From the NCBI GenBank assembly GCA_050084515.1, contig CM114271.1, forward strand, positions 34,906,001 through 34,970,000: a DNA stretch of 64,000 nt. The letters run 5' to 3'. Both the position numbers and the translations under genes were made by a program. Below are positions 1 to 13,046 of this stretch, piece after piece. Origin of the DNA: Blasia pusilla (Eukaryota; Marchantiophyta; Marchantiopsida; Blasiales). Under the pieces are notes generated by a model. It did not search any database. It was not told where the DNA came from and saw only the letters and a list, made by a program, of their open reading frames with translations. Each line of letters opens with the position of its first letter. Position 1 is the first letter of the stretch.

Positions 1-524
1 ATAACTTTAAGGCATGTGCGGGGACACTTGGATATCTATAGTGGGCTCCAAAAAGGACTAGAGATGGAGCCACTAGGACGAGGGATGTAAAACCACTTCT
101 ACATATAGTGGCTGTAAAGAGTAGTACTTATTATGGTATGACAAGTTACTTGAGGTAGAAGTATCCTTTCTTATTATAGAGCTTCTTTAGTGGATGTTAG
201 TTTGAGACATGCGTAAAAATTGTATGATTGCATGGAGAGGAAATGAACATAATGGAAGATAAATTCCTATAAATATTAATCTTAAAGAATTTTTTGAATG
301 TGGTAGGTGAAGTATTCAATGCCAAGTATAAGGAGGCCTTATGTTAGATAGGAAAATTGGCCATAAAAGTTGTTGGTGTGCAATTTTGATTTTTTTTGGC
401 CTTTTATGGGGAATTAAGTTTCTTTTATGTTGTGTTGTAGCATCCAAAACTTGGAGAATCCTTGATGCATTTGTGTAGTTCTATCTATACGGGTGACTTG
501 AGTTTTAGAGTGTGCAGATAAAGA
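1..524. other. No gene recognised; left flank
   Basis: No open frame of note and no recognisable domain. The stretch ends where a diverged copy of the family A LTR start begins at 525. Confidence 0.5.
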
Positions 525-889
525 TGTCTCGACTTTTCTAGTAGATCGAAAAGGATCCATAGGTTACTTTGGAGGAGGTCGGAGGTCAGCCTTTGGAGGT
601 AGAGGATGGACTATTGAGAACAAGGGTAATCTTAGAGAGCAAGTTTTCCCTTTTTTTGGCCTATTCAGATCCATATTGAAATATCTATTTTTTGGTTAAA
701 TTCCACTTAGGAGCATAGTCAAATTTCTATTTCTGAAAGTGGCCCTTGACCCGGCCCCTATTGTTGATCAAATACCAAGGAGGTAACTTGCGAGCACATG
801 TTACAAAGGAGAGAGGGAAGGGCAGAGGGTAGTGGTATATCCAAGGAGAGTGAGTTCTAGAGCTCATTCATTCTTTGTTCAACCTCTCC
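525..889 (+). repeat. Family A LTR fragment, sense orientation
   Basis: The segment begins with a diverged LTR start (TGTCTCGACTTTTCTAG) and then follows the order seen in the other LTR copies: a block ending in GGAGGTAGAGGATG, a TTTGGCC...CATATTGAA block, a GTGGCCCTTGACC block and a GGTTCAAC-type block. It stops near 889, where the sequence flips into the antisense LTR. It is more diverged than the copies at 2.2, 12.3, 18.0 and 41.5 kb, so it is probably older. Confidence 0.6.
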
Positions 890-1133
890 CAAGGCTCCCT
901 CCTTGACTCTCGGTCAATAGTAGAAGGTCAAGGGTCACTTTCAAAAATATGAATTCAAATATGCTTATAATAGGAATTTACTTAAAATAGTGAGCTCCTT
1001 GGTATGACTGTGAATGACCCTGAACAAGGGGAAACTTGCTCTCTCAGGTTATCCTCGACCACTTGAGGCTATCCTCCAACCTCCTCGAAGACAAATCAGG
1101 GATTCTTGTCACTTTGCTATAAAAGATATGACA
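890..1133 (-). repeat. Family A LTR fragment, antisense, inverted against its neighbour
   Basis: Reading the minus strand from 1133 gives TGTCATATCTTTTATAG, a diverged LTR start, followed by the usual LTR blocks up to about 890. It faces the sense fragment at 525-889, so the two form a large inverted repeat. On its right it is joined to the internal 3' end of the same family (1134-1530). Confidence 0.6.
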
Positions 1134-1530
1134 ACTATCATGTGCATACAAATCGGTATCATCAAACATAAACAGATAGACACAAAATACCATACTGACT
1201 CGTGACATCTAAATACAAAGACAATTGTATGTGTACCAAAATATCTCTTAACGTCCCTCTCGTGAGTGGTTATATATCTCTACCTCCAGATTGTCATCTA
1301 TCCCTACCTACCATGATGACACTAAGAGCAAAAAGGTTGGGTGCTCACGCGGCCCCATCATTGATTGTTTTCTTTTCATACATGTTACTAATATTAGTCT
1401 AGATCTATGACTACCTTGTATCTACTTTGTGTACATCTCGTGCACATCTATCGATCATCCCTGAGGAACCCTAGCTAGAGGTGGTATCAAACATGCTATG
1501 TGCTACCCCCTCTTGGACATTCATTATAGA
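1134..1530 (-). mobile_element. Family A internal 3' end remnant with PHD-finger debris
   Basis: On the minus strand this piece has the same order as the better copies at 10.3-10.75 kb and 13.75-14.2 kb: remains of the PHD-finger coding region (about 1400-1530), a spacer containing CATCATGGTAGGTAGGGAT, then a box of about 125 bp that also ends each LTR, then the LTR start. No intact frame survives. Confidence 0.5.
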
Positions 1531-2182
1531 TCAATTTTAGCAAACAGCTTGGACAAGCAAAAAATGGAAAACGCCCTTGCCCAATTTGGGAGGTGGGTCG
1601 AGTCTTTTCTCGTACACTATCAGCGGACTATTTTCAATAAATTCAATGGTTGGTTTAGAAAGCTGAGAAGAAATACACTACTAGGTTTCTAGTTAAATGT
1701 CATTTTAGGGAGTTTTAGCTCTAGTGGCCAACTGTGAATGACAAAACCAAGGGTTCACAAGGCGGGAAAATCAAACAATAGGCAAGAATTGGCGCCTTTA
1801 ATTGCCACAACCATTCCAATAACTTATAGAGAAATTACTCTTGAGGTTGGAAAAATACCACCAAATAGCAATAGTCGTTGAAAGATAGGGGACAATAATA
1901 GATAATGTGGCTACTATTGAGAAGATCTACAAAAGTCATTAGGTCAATCCAACTACAATTTTGCTTGGAACAAAATGCTTCATCTACCCTAAAGCTGATC
2001 CAGACAATAGGAGCTATATGATAAGGGAGATTGACCAACTTCACATAGAGAATGTCCATACATTTCTTCTTGAAAATCCTTATACCCTCAAAGAGACATT
2101 TTGTGTTATGGTTGATATAGTTTATTTGTGCTTCGAGGAAAAAAACAATGAGATCTCTCCGAAGCTCTCACATTCAAGTATC
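1531..2182. other. No gene recognised
   Basis: Short open frames only (for example plus 1961-2197). None shows a domain I recognise. The position between two family A pieces suggests old retroelement sequence, but nothing diagnostic is visible. Confidence 0.4.
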
Positions 2183-2700
2183 TATCACGTCTTTTAGGAT
2201 AGATCATTGAGATCTAGTAGAGGCCTTTGTGAGTAGTGGAGAACAGGCTCAATAGGTTGAAGATGACATGTTGAGGCCTCACGAAACCTGAGAGAGCAGT
2301 TTTCCCCTTCGTTTCGGCTCATTTGGAGCCATATTGAGGAGCTTACTATTTTAGGTAAGTACCATTTTGAGTATATGATCAACTTTATATTTTTGGTAAG
2401 TGGACCTTGACCTCCTACATCAGGTCAAGAACCAAAGAGGTGACTTGGGAGCATAGGTTACCATGGAGAGAGCTTGGGAGAGGGGAGGGGTATACCTCAA
2501 GGAGAGAGAGCTTGAGAGCTCATTCTGTCTTTGTTGAACCTCTTGGCATTAGGCGGCGGAGCTATGGTCTTGATTGCCTTGTGTGTGTAACCCAAGCCTC
2601 TCATTAGGAGAGTGGGTTTGGTTTGACATTGAGAGAGACATGTGAGAGTGCACACATGTGAGCACTATGGTGTTGTGAGAGAGATTGGATCTTATTTTAC
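2183..2700 (+). repeat. Family A LTR, sense, 3' truncated
   Basis: It starts with TATCACGTCTTTTAGGAT (canonical start TGTCACGTC with one change) and runs colinearly with the LTR copies at 41,494 and 12,324, including the CCATGGAGAGAGCTTGGGAG block and the CTCTCATTAGGAGAGTGGG block. It breaks off near 2700, before the terminal box of about 125 bp. Confidence 0.8.
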
Positions 2701-4400
2701 AAAGAGAGAATGAGTGAGTGAGAGAGCTTCATGGGGAGCTCCCTGGTTGCTCGATGTTTGGTGCAGTTGGGGGACTGTCTTCCCCGCTTCATGGCTCATG
2801 GGAGTGCTCAACGGAGCAAGAGCCGTGCGAGTTTGCTGTTTTGCTTTGCTGATTTTTTGTACGGGAGAGTGGCACGCGGTAGCACTACCCAATTTTCGAT
2901 AGGAATTGAGTATGGGGGAGGATTGCTCCATGTCGGTGCTCTTGTTTCTACCAATCCATCAAATCTTTCTTTGTGAAAGTTGGGAAAAGTGGGTGTCTAG
3001 ATTAATCCACTACATTGGATGGTAGTGTTGTGAATAAAAACCCTTACTTAAAAATGCCAGAAGATTCAAAGCCATACACACCCGCCATCCACTTTGCTAG
3101 TTCTTGTCATTCAAGCAAGCTAGATCCTGTGGACGCCCACCTAACTTCAACAGTCACTCTTCATATTCACACAAGCTTCCACATTGTTTGTTCTAGATTT
3201 TATGAGATTGATATTGTTGGGTTGAATTTACCTTACATTTTGCGTTAGGGTGTCTTTGATAATCCAGAAGTGATATTTTTTTGGTGATCTTGTATTTTCC
3301 TCATCAAGCTTTCATGTTGATTTGTAGACTTTCTACATGCGCACCATTCTCAGCTTCTTGGTCTACTTATGACAACTCGATTAGGTTTTGTTTCTACCGT
3401 ACGTACTCTATTTCATGATATTCTCGATTACTTTTCTATTTTTTTTCAATATTGTGCACTTACATTTGCTTCCCCCATATCATGTATTTTGCATCTAAAA
3501 CTAGGTTAGTGACAAATAAAAGAACAACAAGTAATTTCCCATAACACCATTTATTGTTGTATGTTATAGAATTATGGATCTCTTTATAGAATGATTGAGT
3601 ATATCTACAAGCCTACCATCACCATGGTTATGTGGACTTCGCTCTTTGCATTTCTTTATCCACACTTCCATCTTCAAGTTACTCACCCTCACTATTGATA
3701 CTAATTAGCATGGAATTCGGTTAGTCTGCCCTTCCTTGCAAACCAAAATGATTTTTAATAACTTAAAAAAATATATTTTTCATTTAAAAATGTAAATATA
3801 ATTTCAACTTGAAATTCTTAAATTTTAAAAGAGTAATAAAATTTCATTTAAAAATAATTTCATTCCTCAATGAAAATTCAAATAATATCCAACTCCCCTG
3901 AATAATTTCATCATTGCATAAAATTTCAAACAATACATACTATTCCCCTTCCACTTCTCTCACCAAAATAACATCAACTAACTAAATCATTAGTTAATTT
4001 TAATTAATAAAGTGATTTCCATTTTCCATTCAAATTAAAATTTCTTTCCCAAAATATCAATTTTGACTTAAAAAAACTATATACATATATTTTAAATAGT
4101 AATCAGATTTTTACTGCAACATTTAAATTACTTTTTTTATTTTCTTAAATTATATTAAAAGAGTAATAACATGATTCCACTCTTTTAAAGAATTCCACAC
4201 CATAATTAGAATTTAAATAATACCCCACTCCCCTTAATAATTTCACAATTCCATAAATTTAAAAATAAAAATTCACTAATAAATTTTAGTCCATCAAATA
4301 TCTCGTTTTTTCCGTTAAATTTTATTTCTTTTATCGTCAATTTGATTCAGAATTAAAAAGTAAGAGATCATTATTTATCTTTATTATTTCATTACTCATG
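2701..4400. other. Non-coding; AT-rich from about 3.7 kb
   Basis: No gene is visible. From about 3,720 to 4,390 the sequence is strongly AT-rich with repeated aaatttca-type runs and no usable frame. A sharp change to GC-rich sequence follows near 4,480. Confidence 0.5.
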
Positions 4401-4479
4401 TGTTTCTTCCATTCATTATTTCTTCACATCAAATACGGATGTACAATTTCAAATACCCATTTTAAATGTCTGATGTCCT

Positions 4480-5330
4480 CCGATGGGTCTCTTCGTTTCC
4501 GCCCGGCATCTCATGAGCGGGTCCCATCGACCCGCGCACCCTGCCCAGTTGCAACCGTAGGCCCGGTCGAAGAATGGCGTCGTTATTTTCCTCTTTTTCT
4601 TTGCCGGTTTAGGATGATAACCGGGAACGGGTAGAACCAGTAGCGCCTTGCTTTCTAGCGGCACGAATCCAGAAGTGACCCGGAACCTGAGTCCTCGGTG
4701 GCTTGGGAGAGCGGGCCGTGGACTCCGTTACAGCGGTACTGGTACATACAGTGCATGGATGGAAAGGTTACGTGCGTGCTAGGACAACGTTGGTGTTCAT
4801 TCACTCGAAGATTGCCGAACCGAATCTTGGTCACGCGAAGACCGACCTTCTTCCCGAGCGCGATTGTTTGCGAAGCGCGCGCAGATGATGGCGGCGAATC
4901 GTGCAGGACCATTTCGGTGGAGTGGCGATCCGGGTCGATCGGTCGGTGTGTCGATCGCCCGGGTGGAGTGGAGTGGCCGGTGGAAGTATGGAGGTTGCGA
5001 GCAGAGCGTCAGAAAGGCTGGCTTTCTTGAGCGAGCGTCATGGGGGCCGGTCAGTCGATTCAGACAACATGCCGAACGGAGGCGCCGGAGAGTGGTCGTT
5101 GAATACGTGTGTCATGGATGTTTCCGACTTGCGAAGAAGCGTTCAGGGCATGACTGTTCCACCCCTGCTTCCGCAATCTCATCTGTGATTTCCGCGAGCG
5201 GATTTGGGAGTGGTTGATGCATTCTTAACCACACGGTTCGTTTCGTTTAGGTGCTAGCGAGTCTCGCCTTTTAAGCACGAGCGCGAGTTCGTCCCACACC
5301 GCGCTTTGTTCTATGGGATGAATCGAGGAA
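4480..5330. other. GC- and CpG-rich island without a recognised gene
   Basis: The composition changes abruptly from AT-rich to GC-rich, with many CG dinucleotides. Overlapping open frames on both strands (plus 4698-5030, 4864-5217, 4901-5188; minus 4655-4912) follow from the base composition; their translations have no domain I recognise. It could be a promoter-type CpG-rich region or an inserted segment. Confidence 0.4.
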
Positions 5331-8300
5331 TCATATTTATATCGTTAGCATTTAGTGTGGAGTGAATTCCACGAGTACCGAGTTGGTCATAATCGATTTA
5401 ACGTACTGTGTGAATGTTGTAGTACCATGTGACCGGCATTCGCCATGGAAAGAGTGTCGAGCTTGAGAACAAGGAGAGTTATGGGGAGGTGCGTGTTTAA
5501 AGAAACGTGCATGCGCACTCGAACTTTCATGGAGTTCTAAGCATGCCATTGGAAGACAGCACCGACTACTTGGCTGTCACATGGGAGGCTGTGCTCTTCT
5601 CCCTGTATTACAAGGTTTCTCCTTGGTATGACCGACAGGCGAGGAAGACATTACGTTCTCCGTAGCATGATGCCCGGGTTCTTGACAGTGAAGCCCTTCC
5701 TGGTCGCCCGGGGCACCGAGGAGAGATACCACGAAATCCAATAACGACGCACGAATGCCAGCCCGGCGTTTCTGCGAGAGGGCACCGATACGTAAACATA
5801 TGACGCGGAGATGAGAGGTTCTAATACACCGGACCGCGACATGAATGCATGAGCCCTCATGCTCATATTTGCCCCTTGATTCGAGCTTTAGGAGGCCTTG
5901 AATCTGACCCTAAACCTTCATGGTTGCGTCCGAACGTTAAGTTTTCTTTTTCCTCCTGCAGCTGACTTTCTAGTTGTGAATTGACTTTTCCTCTATGCCT
6001 ACGAAATGGCCGGTGATCTAGCTCATACTGTCGAACTTTTATCACACATCTACTACAATTTTCATATCGAATGACGTCGCAACCACCGCTCCATGGATGA
6101 TGCTTATTGAAATTACGCTATTGAAGCGTCCACAACGGTGACGTCACGTTCAAAGCACCCCGTAAGAGTAGAGCACAATTTGGGATGCGAGAGAGTTCTG
6201 TGTGCGAAAATGTACAGATCTCGATAGCTAGAAAGTTCATGTATGGGATCGAAACCGGAAGGCTGAAGTGTCGCCACCGTCAAAGGGTCGTCATGTTATG
6301 TGGCAGGGACTTTAGGAGGTAATCCCGTGTCATTCACGAACAGTCCGAGAGTCATTCCAGATCTGGACTCGCACGTGGACTCCGGATTTGGGTGACCAGT
6401 GATGTCGGAGGATAAGAGAAAGTGAGGATTTAGGTCAGAAGTTTTGACGAGGATCCCGAAAGGTCTTGAAGGTGGAAATTGGATTGAGAAATTGGGAAAT
6501 CATCACGATATCCGGGATCAGATTCTGAAGCTGGAACTGGATCTCGTAAACTGGAAAATTGTCACGACCGAACAAGGAACGAGTGCAGTCTCCCATCGAA
6601 GGGGTGAGCAATGAACCAGCATAAGTTTCCATCACGAGAGAAAATGATCCGTGCTACAATGTGAGAGGCAAGTCAAAGCAGGTAACAAGGAAATGGACAA
6701 GCCTTCTTGACGCTGTCCAACATTTTATATGGATTTTTTGAGTGTTCTAGTCTTTATGGTAAGTTTCGTAAGTAGATCACGAGAGCGTTCATGGGGATCA
6801 CCACATAGCAAGATAGGTAAAGTCAAAACTTTAGCAAGCTGTAAAGACGTAAGATGGGAGTCACGATTGGTAGATGAGACGATAGGCATGTTCTCAATTC
6901 CAGGGGTTGGGTTAGAAAATGTTGGGGAACAACTTAGGAGGCAATGAGTTAGTACCAAGACGAATGATTGTTAAGGATTGAGCATCATATGTCGGTATGG
7001 GGTGAAAGAAATTTTAGACATGACCCATCCGCCACTAGGCTTCTCTCATATACAATCAAAAATGATAATGATTATTATTATTGGAAAGTGTCTCTTCATT
7101 TTAACAAAGGTCTTTTATAGCAATAGAGTCGCCCGTTATGTGAGCCAATAAGATTGGTCAAATTCAATTATACACATAGGATGGGTAATTCAAAATCAGA
7201 CATAGTGGGATCAAGGATATCATGAATCTATGTTTACACTATGGTCCTTTTACAACCCCTATAATTATATGAGAATGTGGGGGAGAGGTAATGAATGTTT
7301 CACACCAAGGCTTGGATTAGAGCAAGGCCAAGTCTTCTATTTGGATTTTTTTAAGGACATCAATTTATGGACTAGTTATGGTAACCATGAAGAATTCAAA
7401 TAGATAATAGCTTACTTCAAAATGTTCTAATCTATAATAGAAATTTTGTTGGCCAATTTACCATTTCATCAATCCAATTCAAATATTATTTCTAACTATT
7501 GGCAAGTGAAATTGATTTGGCCCAAAAAATATGGTAAATTTTAGTATTGTATAAATTCGTTACAAACAAAACAAGAAAATTAAAACTTTGGATTTTATAG
7601 AATCCAAGTTGGAATAAGCTCCTATGAGGTTATAGTTGATGTTAATTATGGTGGGACTCTAGTAATTTATCTTATAACTTCTTGCACTTATCTTATTGCC
7701 TTCCCATAATAGAAAACTAGTATAAGTTGTACAATTCACAGGTTTATATTATCTCTCATAATTAATTTTCATAATTTTTGAGTGCCATTTAAATCAATTT
7801 TGAGGTATCCTATTGGTTTAGAAGGTGAGCGATCTCATTGGCTTAAAGTGCCAGGTGTCAAGAGGAGAAGAGTCTGTAAAATAAAGGGACATCTCCAATA
7901 ATATGATGATTTTAAAACATATTTCCTCTTTGGAAAGAACTCCACAGTGATATGAAAGCGATATATATATATATATATGTCAATCAAAGACTTCTAAGAG
8001 TAAGGAATAAAATTTAAACCTACAAGGTTGAAATCATAATCCTAGAATGAAATTCCAAGGGTAGGGTTGATAATCTAAGTTATGGCTAATTTTTTTCTCT
8101 CTCATAGTGTTGTGGCTCTGTCGCTATTGCAATGTGGCTTCCGAGACTCGAAGAATTGCTCTAAATGTAGTAGTGTTTGATAGAACTTATCCCTTAGGCA
8201 TGTTCCATTGTATCTGGCATTAAGAGACTTTGGCCCAACTTATGACTCGATCACTTCTATCAACTAGTATAACTATTTTGAAATATATTCATTTGTGATA

Positions 8301-9133
8301 TCTCCATCTATTCTCAACGAGGGATAGATAATTGGAATCCATCTATTCTTCTTTGTACATTTATTCTCTTTATTTTAGGTCTTTTTGCTAACCTGATATT
8401 ATCTCTGTTTGTTTTTTCATCCATCATATTCTTCATTCAAAGTCTCCCATCCATAAGGCTAGCTTCTATCCTTTCCTATTCCATCCCATTCCCTGGATCT
8501 GATACTTTATTCATGCTCCATCAACTATTCTACCTATCCATTTTGTGGATACATCGAGTGGCACTACCTTCTATTATTTTGATCTTGTACTAAATTTTCT
8601 TGCCATGAACGCAACTATGAATTTCAAGTTTATCCCAATTCTCCATCCCTATCTATCCATGAAATGGGGCATCATGGATAGATAGGGATATGATCATGAT
8701 GGGGATTTCATGGGTTTGATCTTAGGTCCATATCTCAATCCATTTCACATTCATAAGTTCCATTATGGCTTATCCATAGAGAATCCAGATCCCAAATCCT
8801 TCCCGAGAATTCTTTGAGCATGAATCATAGGGACACAAAATAATATCCCATTATTTAACAATGTTGGGCATAGAATCATTATCATGATACTAATACTTTT
8901 ACAATCATACAATGCATTGAGTGAGAGGGACCGACCCTCTCTAGAGTGCAATCCTTCAAAGAGGATCCGTTTGTCTTTTTTCTCTAGTTCTCGTTTGGAT
9001 GTCCCCTCCTTGAGAGTCCTCATCTACGCTAGCCTTCCCTTTTCAAAGAATGGATAGCATGGGAGGAAGGTTCATATATTCCTCTTCTCATATCCTATCT
9101 CCCAACCATATCAAAATTTCATTCCATATTTTT
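5331..9133. other. Long non-coding stretch
   Basis: Only short frames without recognisable domains are present. It includes a short AT microsatellite at 7961-7978 and a perfect 18-bp inverted repeat at 8645-8689. No RNA gene was recognised. Confidence 0.5.
8645..8689. repeat. Perfect 18-bp inverted repeat with 9-nt loop
   Basis: Arm 8645-8662 reads ATCCCTATCTATCCATGA and arm 8672-8689 is its exact reverse complement. The loop is AATGGGGCA. It stands alone, with no flanking gene. Confidence 0.85.
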
Positions 9134-10275
<1,142 letters not shown>

Positions 10276-12278
10276 GTTGTCATGCTCATACACATTGCTA
10301 CACACCGTACATTAATGTCATTGAATATACACACAAACACACAAGATGCCATACTAATTATGGCATCTACACATCGCGACAATTGAGTACCAAAAGATCT
10401 CTAATCACCACCATAGTTGGTGATAAGGTCCCTCTAACTCAAGATATCCATCCATCCTTACCTACCATAACTTACATCTCTAGGAAGCTAAGAGCAAAAA
10501 GTTCAGATACTTATATGGCTTGATCGTTAGTCGCCTTCTTATCATCCATGTCACAAACAAAAGTATGAATCAGATTCTATGTCTATCCATTCTTTACTAT
10601 ATGTACATCTGAGGCATATTCATTGTTCTTGAGAAAACTTACTGAAAGGTGGCGTCAGACATGCCATGTGCCACCCTCTCGAACATCCATCATAGACTAG
10701 CATAGTGGATGCAGCACGGGAAAAATCACACAACATACAACGCAAGTATGTAGAGACTATTGTTGAGCTTAGATAAAAAAATACCATCAATGTTAGGAAG
10801 GTGACATGACGCACAATGACATACAGGGTCCTTCCAAACCATACCATCCTTTCCCTCTAATAAGAGAACATCAAATGACAACACATCACACACTCTCAAG
10901 AAAAAATCCCCTACATTCACATCCAATGTCATAGGTGCCATTTATTGCAAGTAGATATTTTCTCCCTGATAAAACCTTTAGATCTTCGGTCGAAAATCAC
11001 CTCTCCAAATAATTGCATACTTCAAAGTATCCCGATGCTATGCAATCACCAATTGCAAGTTCTCAAACGCCATGGGCATAACGCTCCTAAAAAACTCAAC
11101 CCTATGAGAATATGCTCACATCTATACATCAGGGTCATCAAGATTCAACACCTCGCTAGTATCGCAACAAATAGCTATAGGTAAATTAGACTCTCGACCA
11201 TAAAGCAAAAAATACGGTGAGAAAAAAGCTAAGGGTACGATGTATGCTTGCTAAATCTATATCCCATCGCTAATCACAAAAATTGTAGGTCCCAATCTCC
11301 TAGGTGATCTCTTTGCAAGTCATACTTGCACAAATCTCTCTTCACCGTCAAAACAACTCTCTCAACTAGACTATCCGCCTCAAGATGATCTCGCGAAGTA
11401 GTGGGATAGTTTATCGACGCCCAATCACACAAGATCTAAAAACTCCCCAAAAAATTCCATACCCTGGTCTATCAACACCTTAGTTGGTCTGCCATAATGA
11501 CTCAACACTCAATCCAGGAAGATATATACTACTCCCTCACTCGCTTTGTCTGGCAATGCAGCCAACTCTATCCACTTTGAGAGGTGCTCGACCATCACCA
11601 ACACATAGAGACTATGATGCTAAGTCAAAGGTAAAGGTCCTACAAAATCCAGAATCCATCTATAGCCTAAATCCATGATCGATAGTGGATGGAACTATGG
11701 AGTAAGAGCATTGAATGAATTCCAGACTCGATCATGCACTATGTATCCAACAATAAATTGTTGAAAGTCAGTCTGCATGCCTCGACACCCATACTATATC
11801 TAGAACAAGTTGTACGTCTACTTCATTCCAAAGTGACCAAACTCCACATAGGCATGCTTCACCAAACATGCTCTCTGCGAAGGATGAGGCACTATGCGTA
11901 CTCTACCATCCTCCTAAACTCACAACATATGCATCCTCTTCCCACTGAAACCGTTTGGCTCGATGTAGCATCCAATCCCCCTCTCTAGCACCTACTATGC
12001 TCGTGATGCTACAAGTACGTAAGAGCGAAAAGAGTACTCCATCCTCCTGAATATCTCAACCACTTGTCATCTTCTCATCGGCCTCTAGATCTGAGGACTC
12101 TTTGTCGGTCCTCGCCATTCAAGTCCCAACACTCTCGCTCTACGTAGCCAACCATCCCAAACAGGTCGATGCGTGCTATCCCACACCATATCCTTATCAC
12201 TCTCTCCATACCAACGAGCACTAGTCACATCTCGTTGACTTGAGCATGGGTTACAGATGAACCCATTTGTATCCAGGT
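10276..12278 (-). mobile_element. Family A Ty3/gypsy fragment: integrase plus PHD finger (decayed)
   Basis: Read on the minus strand from right to left. At about 11.9-11.7 kb is a zinc-binding-like integrase N-terminus. At 11.6-11.45 kb is an integrase core segment (ALPDKASEGVVYIFL, then LSHYGRPTKVLIDQG). At 11.3-11.2 kb comes the segment ending FFSPYF and a YGRE-like end. A PHD-finger remnant (CMLC, YDGC, WHMAC, LTPP) lies at about 10,740-10,650, followed by a spacer and the box of about 125 bp that precedes the 3' LTR. Stops and frame changes are frequent. One PHD ligand cysteine is replaced by Tyr. This is the 3' half of an element whose 3' LTR lies at 9134-10275. Confidence 0.75.
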
Positions 12279-12323
12279 TGTCACGTCTTTTAGGATAGAT
12301 CGATGAGCTCTAGTAGAGCGCCT
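12279..12323 (+). repeat. Family A LTR start, 45-bp sense stub
   Basis: It starts TGTCACGTCTTTTAGGATAG and matches the first 45 bp of the LTR. It then switches directly into an antisense LTR at 12324, giving a head-to-tail flipped junction. Confidence 0.8.
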
Positions 12324-12968
12324 TGTCGTGCACATACACATCGCTACACAACATACATTGCTGTCACCAAACACACACAAAAACACGCACAATCCCATGC
12401 TAACTCATGGCATCCAAACAACGAGACAAGAAGTACCAAAATATCTCCAATAAAATAAGTTCAAATCTCTCTCACAACACTATAATTCTCACATGTGTAC
12501 ACTCTCACATGTTTCTCTCAATATCAAACCAAACCCACTCTCGTGATGAGAGGTTTGGGTTACACACACAAGGCAAGCAAGACCATAGCTCCTCAGCCTC
12601 ATGCCAAGAGGTTCAACAAAGAGAGAATGAGCTCTCAAGCTCTCTCTCCTTGAGGTATACCTCTCCTCTCCCCCAAGTTCTCTCCATGGTAACCTATGCT
12701 GCCAAGTCACCTCCTTGGCTCTTGACCTGATGTAGGAGGTCAAGGGTCACTTACCAAAAATATAACATCGATCGCATACTCAAAAGGATACTTACCTAAA
12801 ATAGTAAGTTCCTCAATATAGCTCCAAATGAGCCGAAACGAAGGGAAAACCTGCTCTCTCAAGTTTCTCGGGGCCTCAGCAGGTCATCCTCGATCTACTT
12901 AGTATGTCCACTGCTACTCACGAAGGGGCTCTACTAGATCTCACCGATCTATCCTAAGAGATGTGACA
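12324..12968 (-). repeat. Family A LTR, antisense, near full length
   Basis: About 645 bp. The minus strand starts TGTCACATCTCTTAGGAT at 12968 and ends GTGCACGACA at 12324. All LTR blocks are present, so this is one of the best copies for defining the family. A short internal remnant follows on its right (12969-13046), containing an antisense piece of the PHD region. Confidence 0.85.
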
Positions 12969-13046
12969 GTTGTCGTGCACCACGGGCAGAACCACACAAC
13001 ATACACCGCAAGTCTGTAGGAACTATTGCTAAGCTCAGATCAACTA
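12969..13046 (-). mobile_element. Family A internal scrap (PHD region), antisense
   Basis: The piece parallels 10,706-10,780 (shared AACATACA, CGCAAGT and TGTAG words). It is joined directly to the sense-oriented integrase at about 13047, so an inversion breakpoint lies here. Confidence 0.55.

Noticed and set aside
4655-5217. Several overlapping frames of about 100 codons
   Set aside because: Same reason: CpG-rich composition, no recognisable domain, overlapping frames on both strands.
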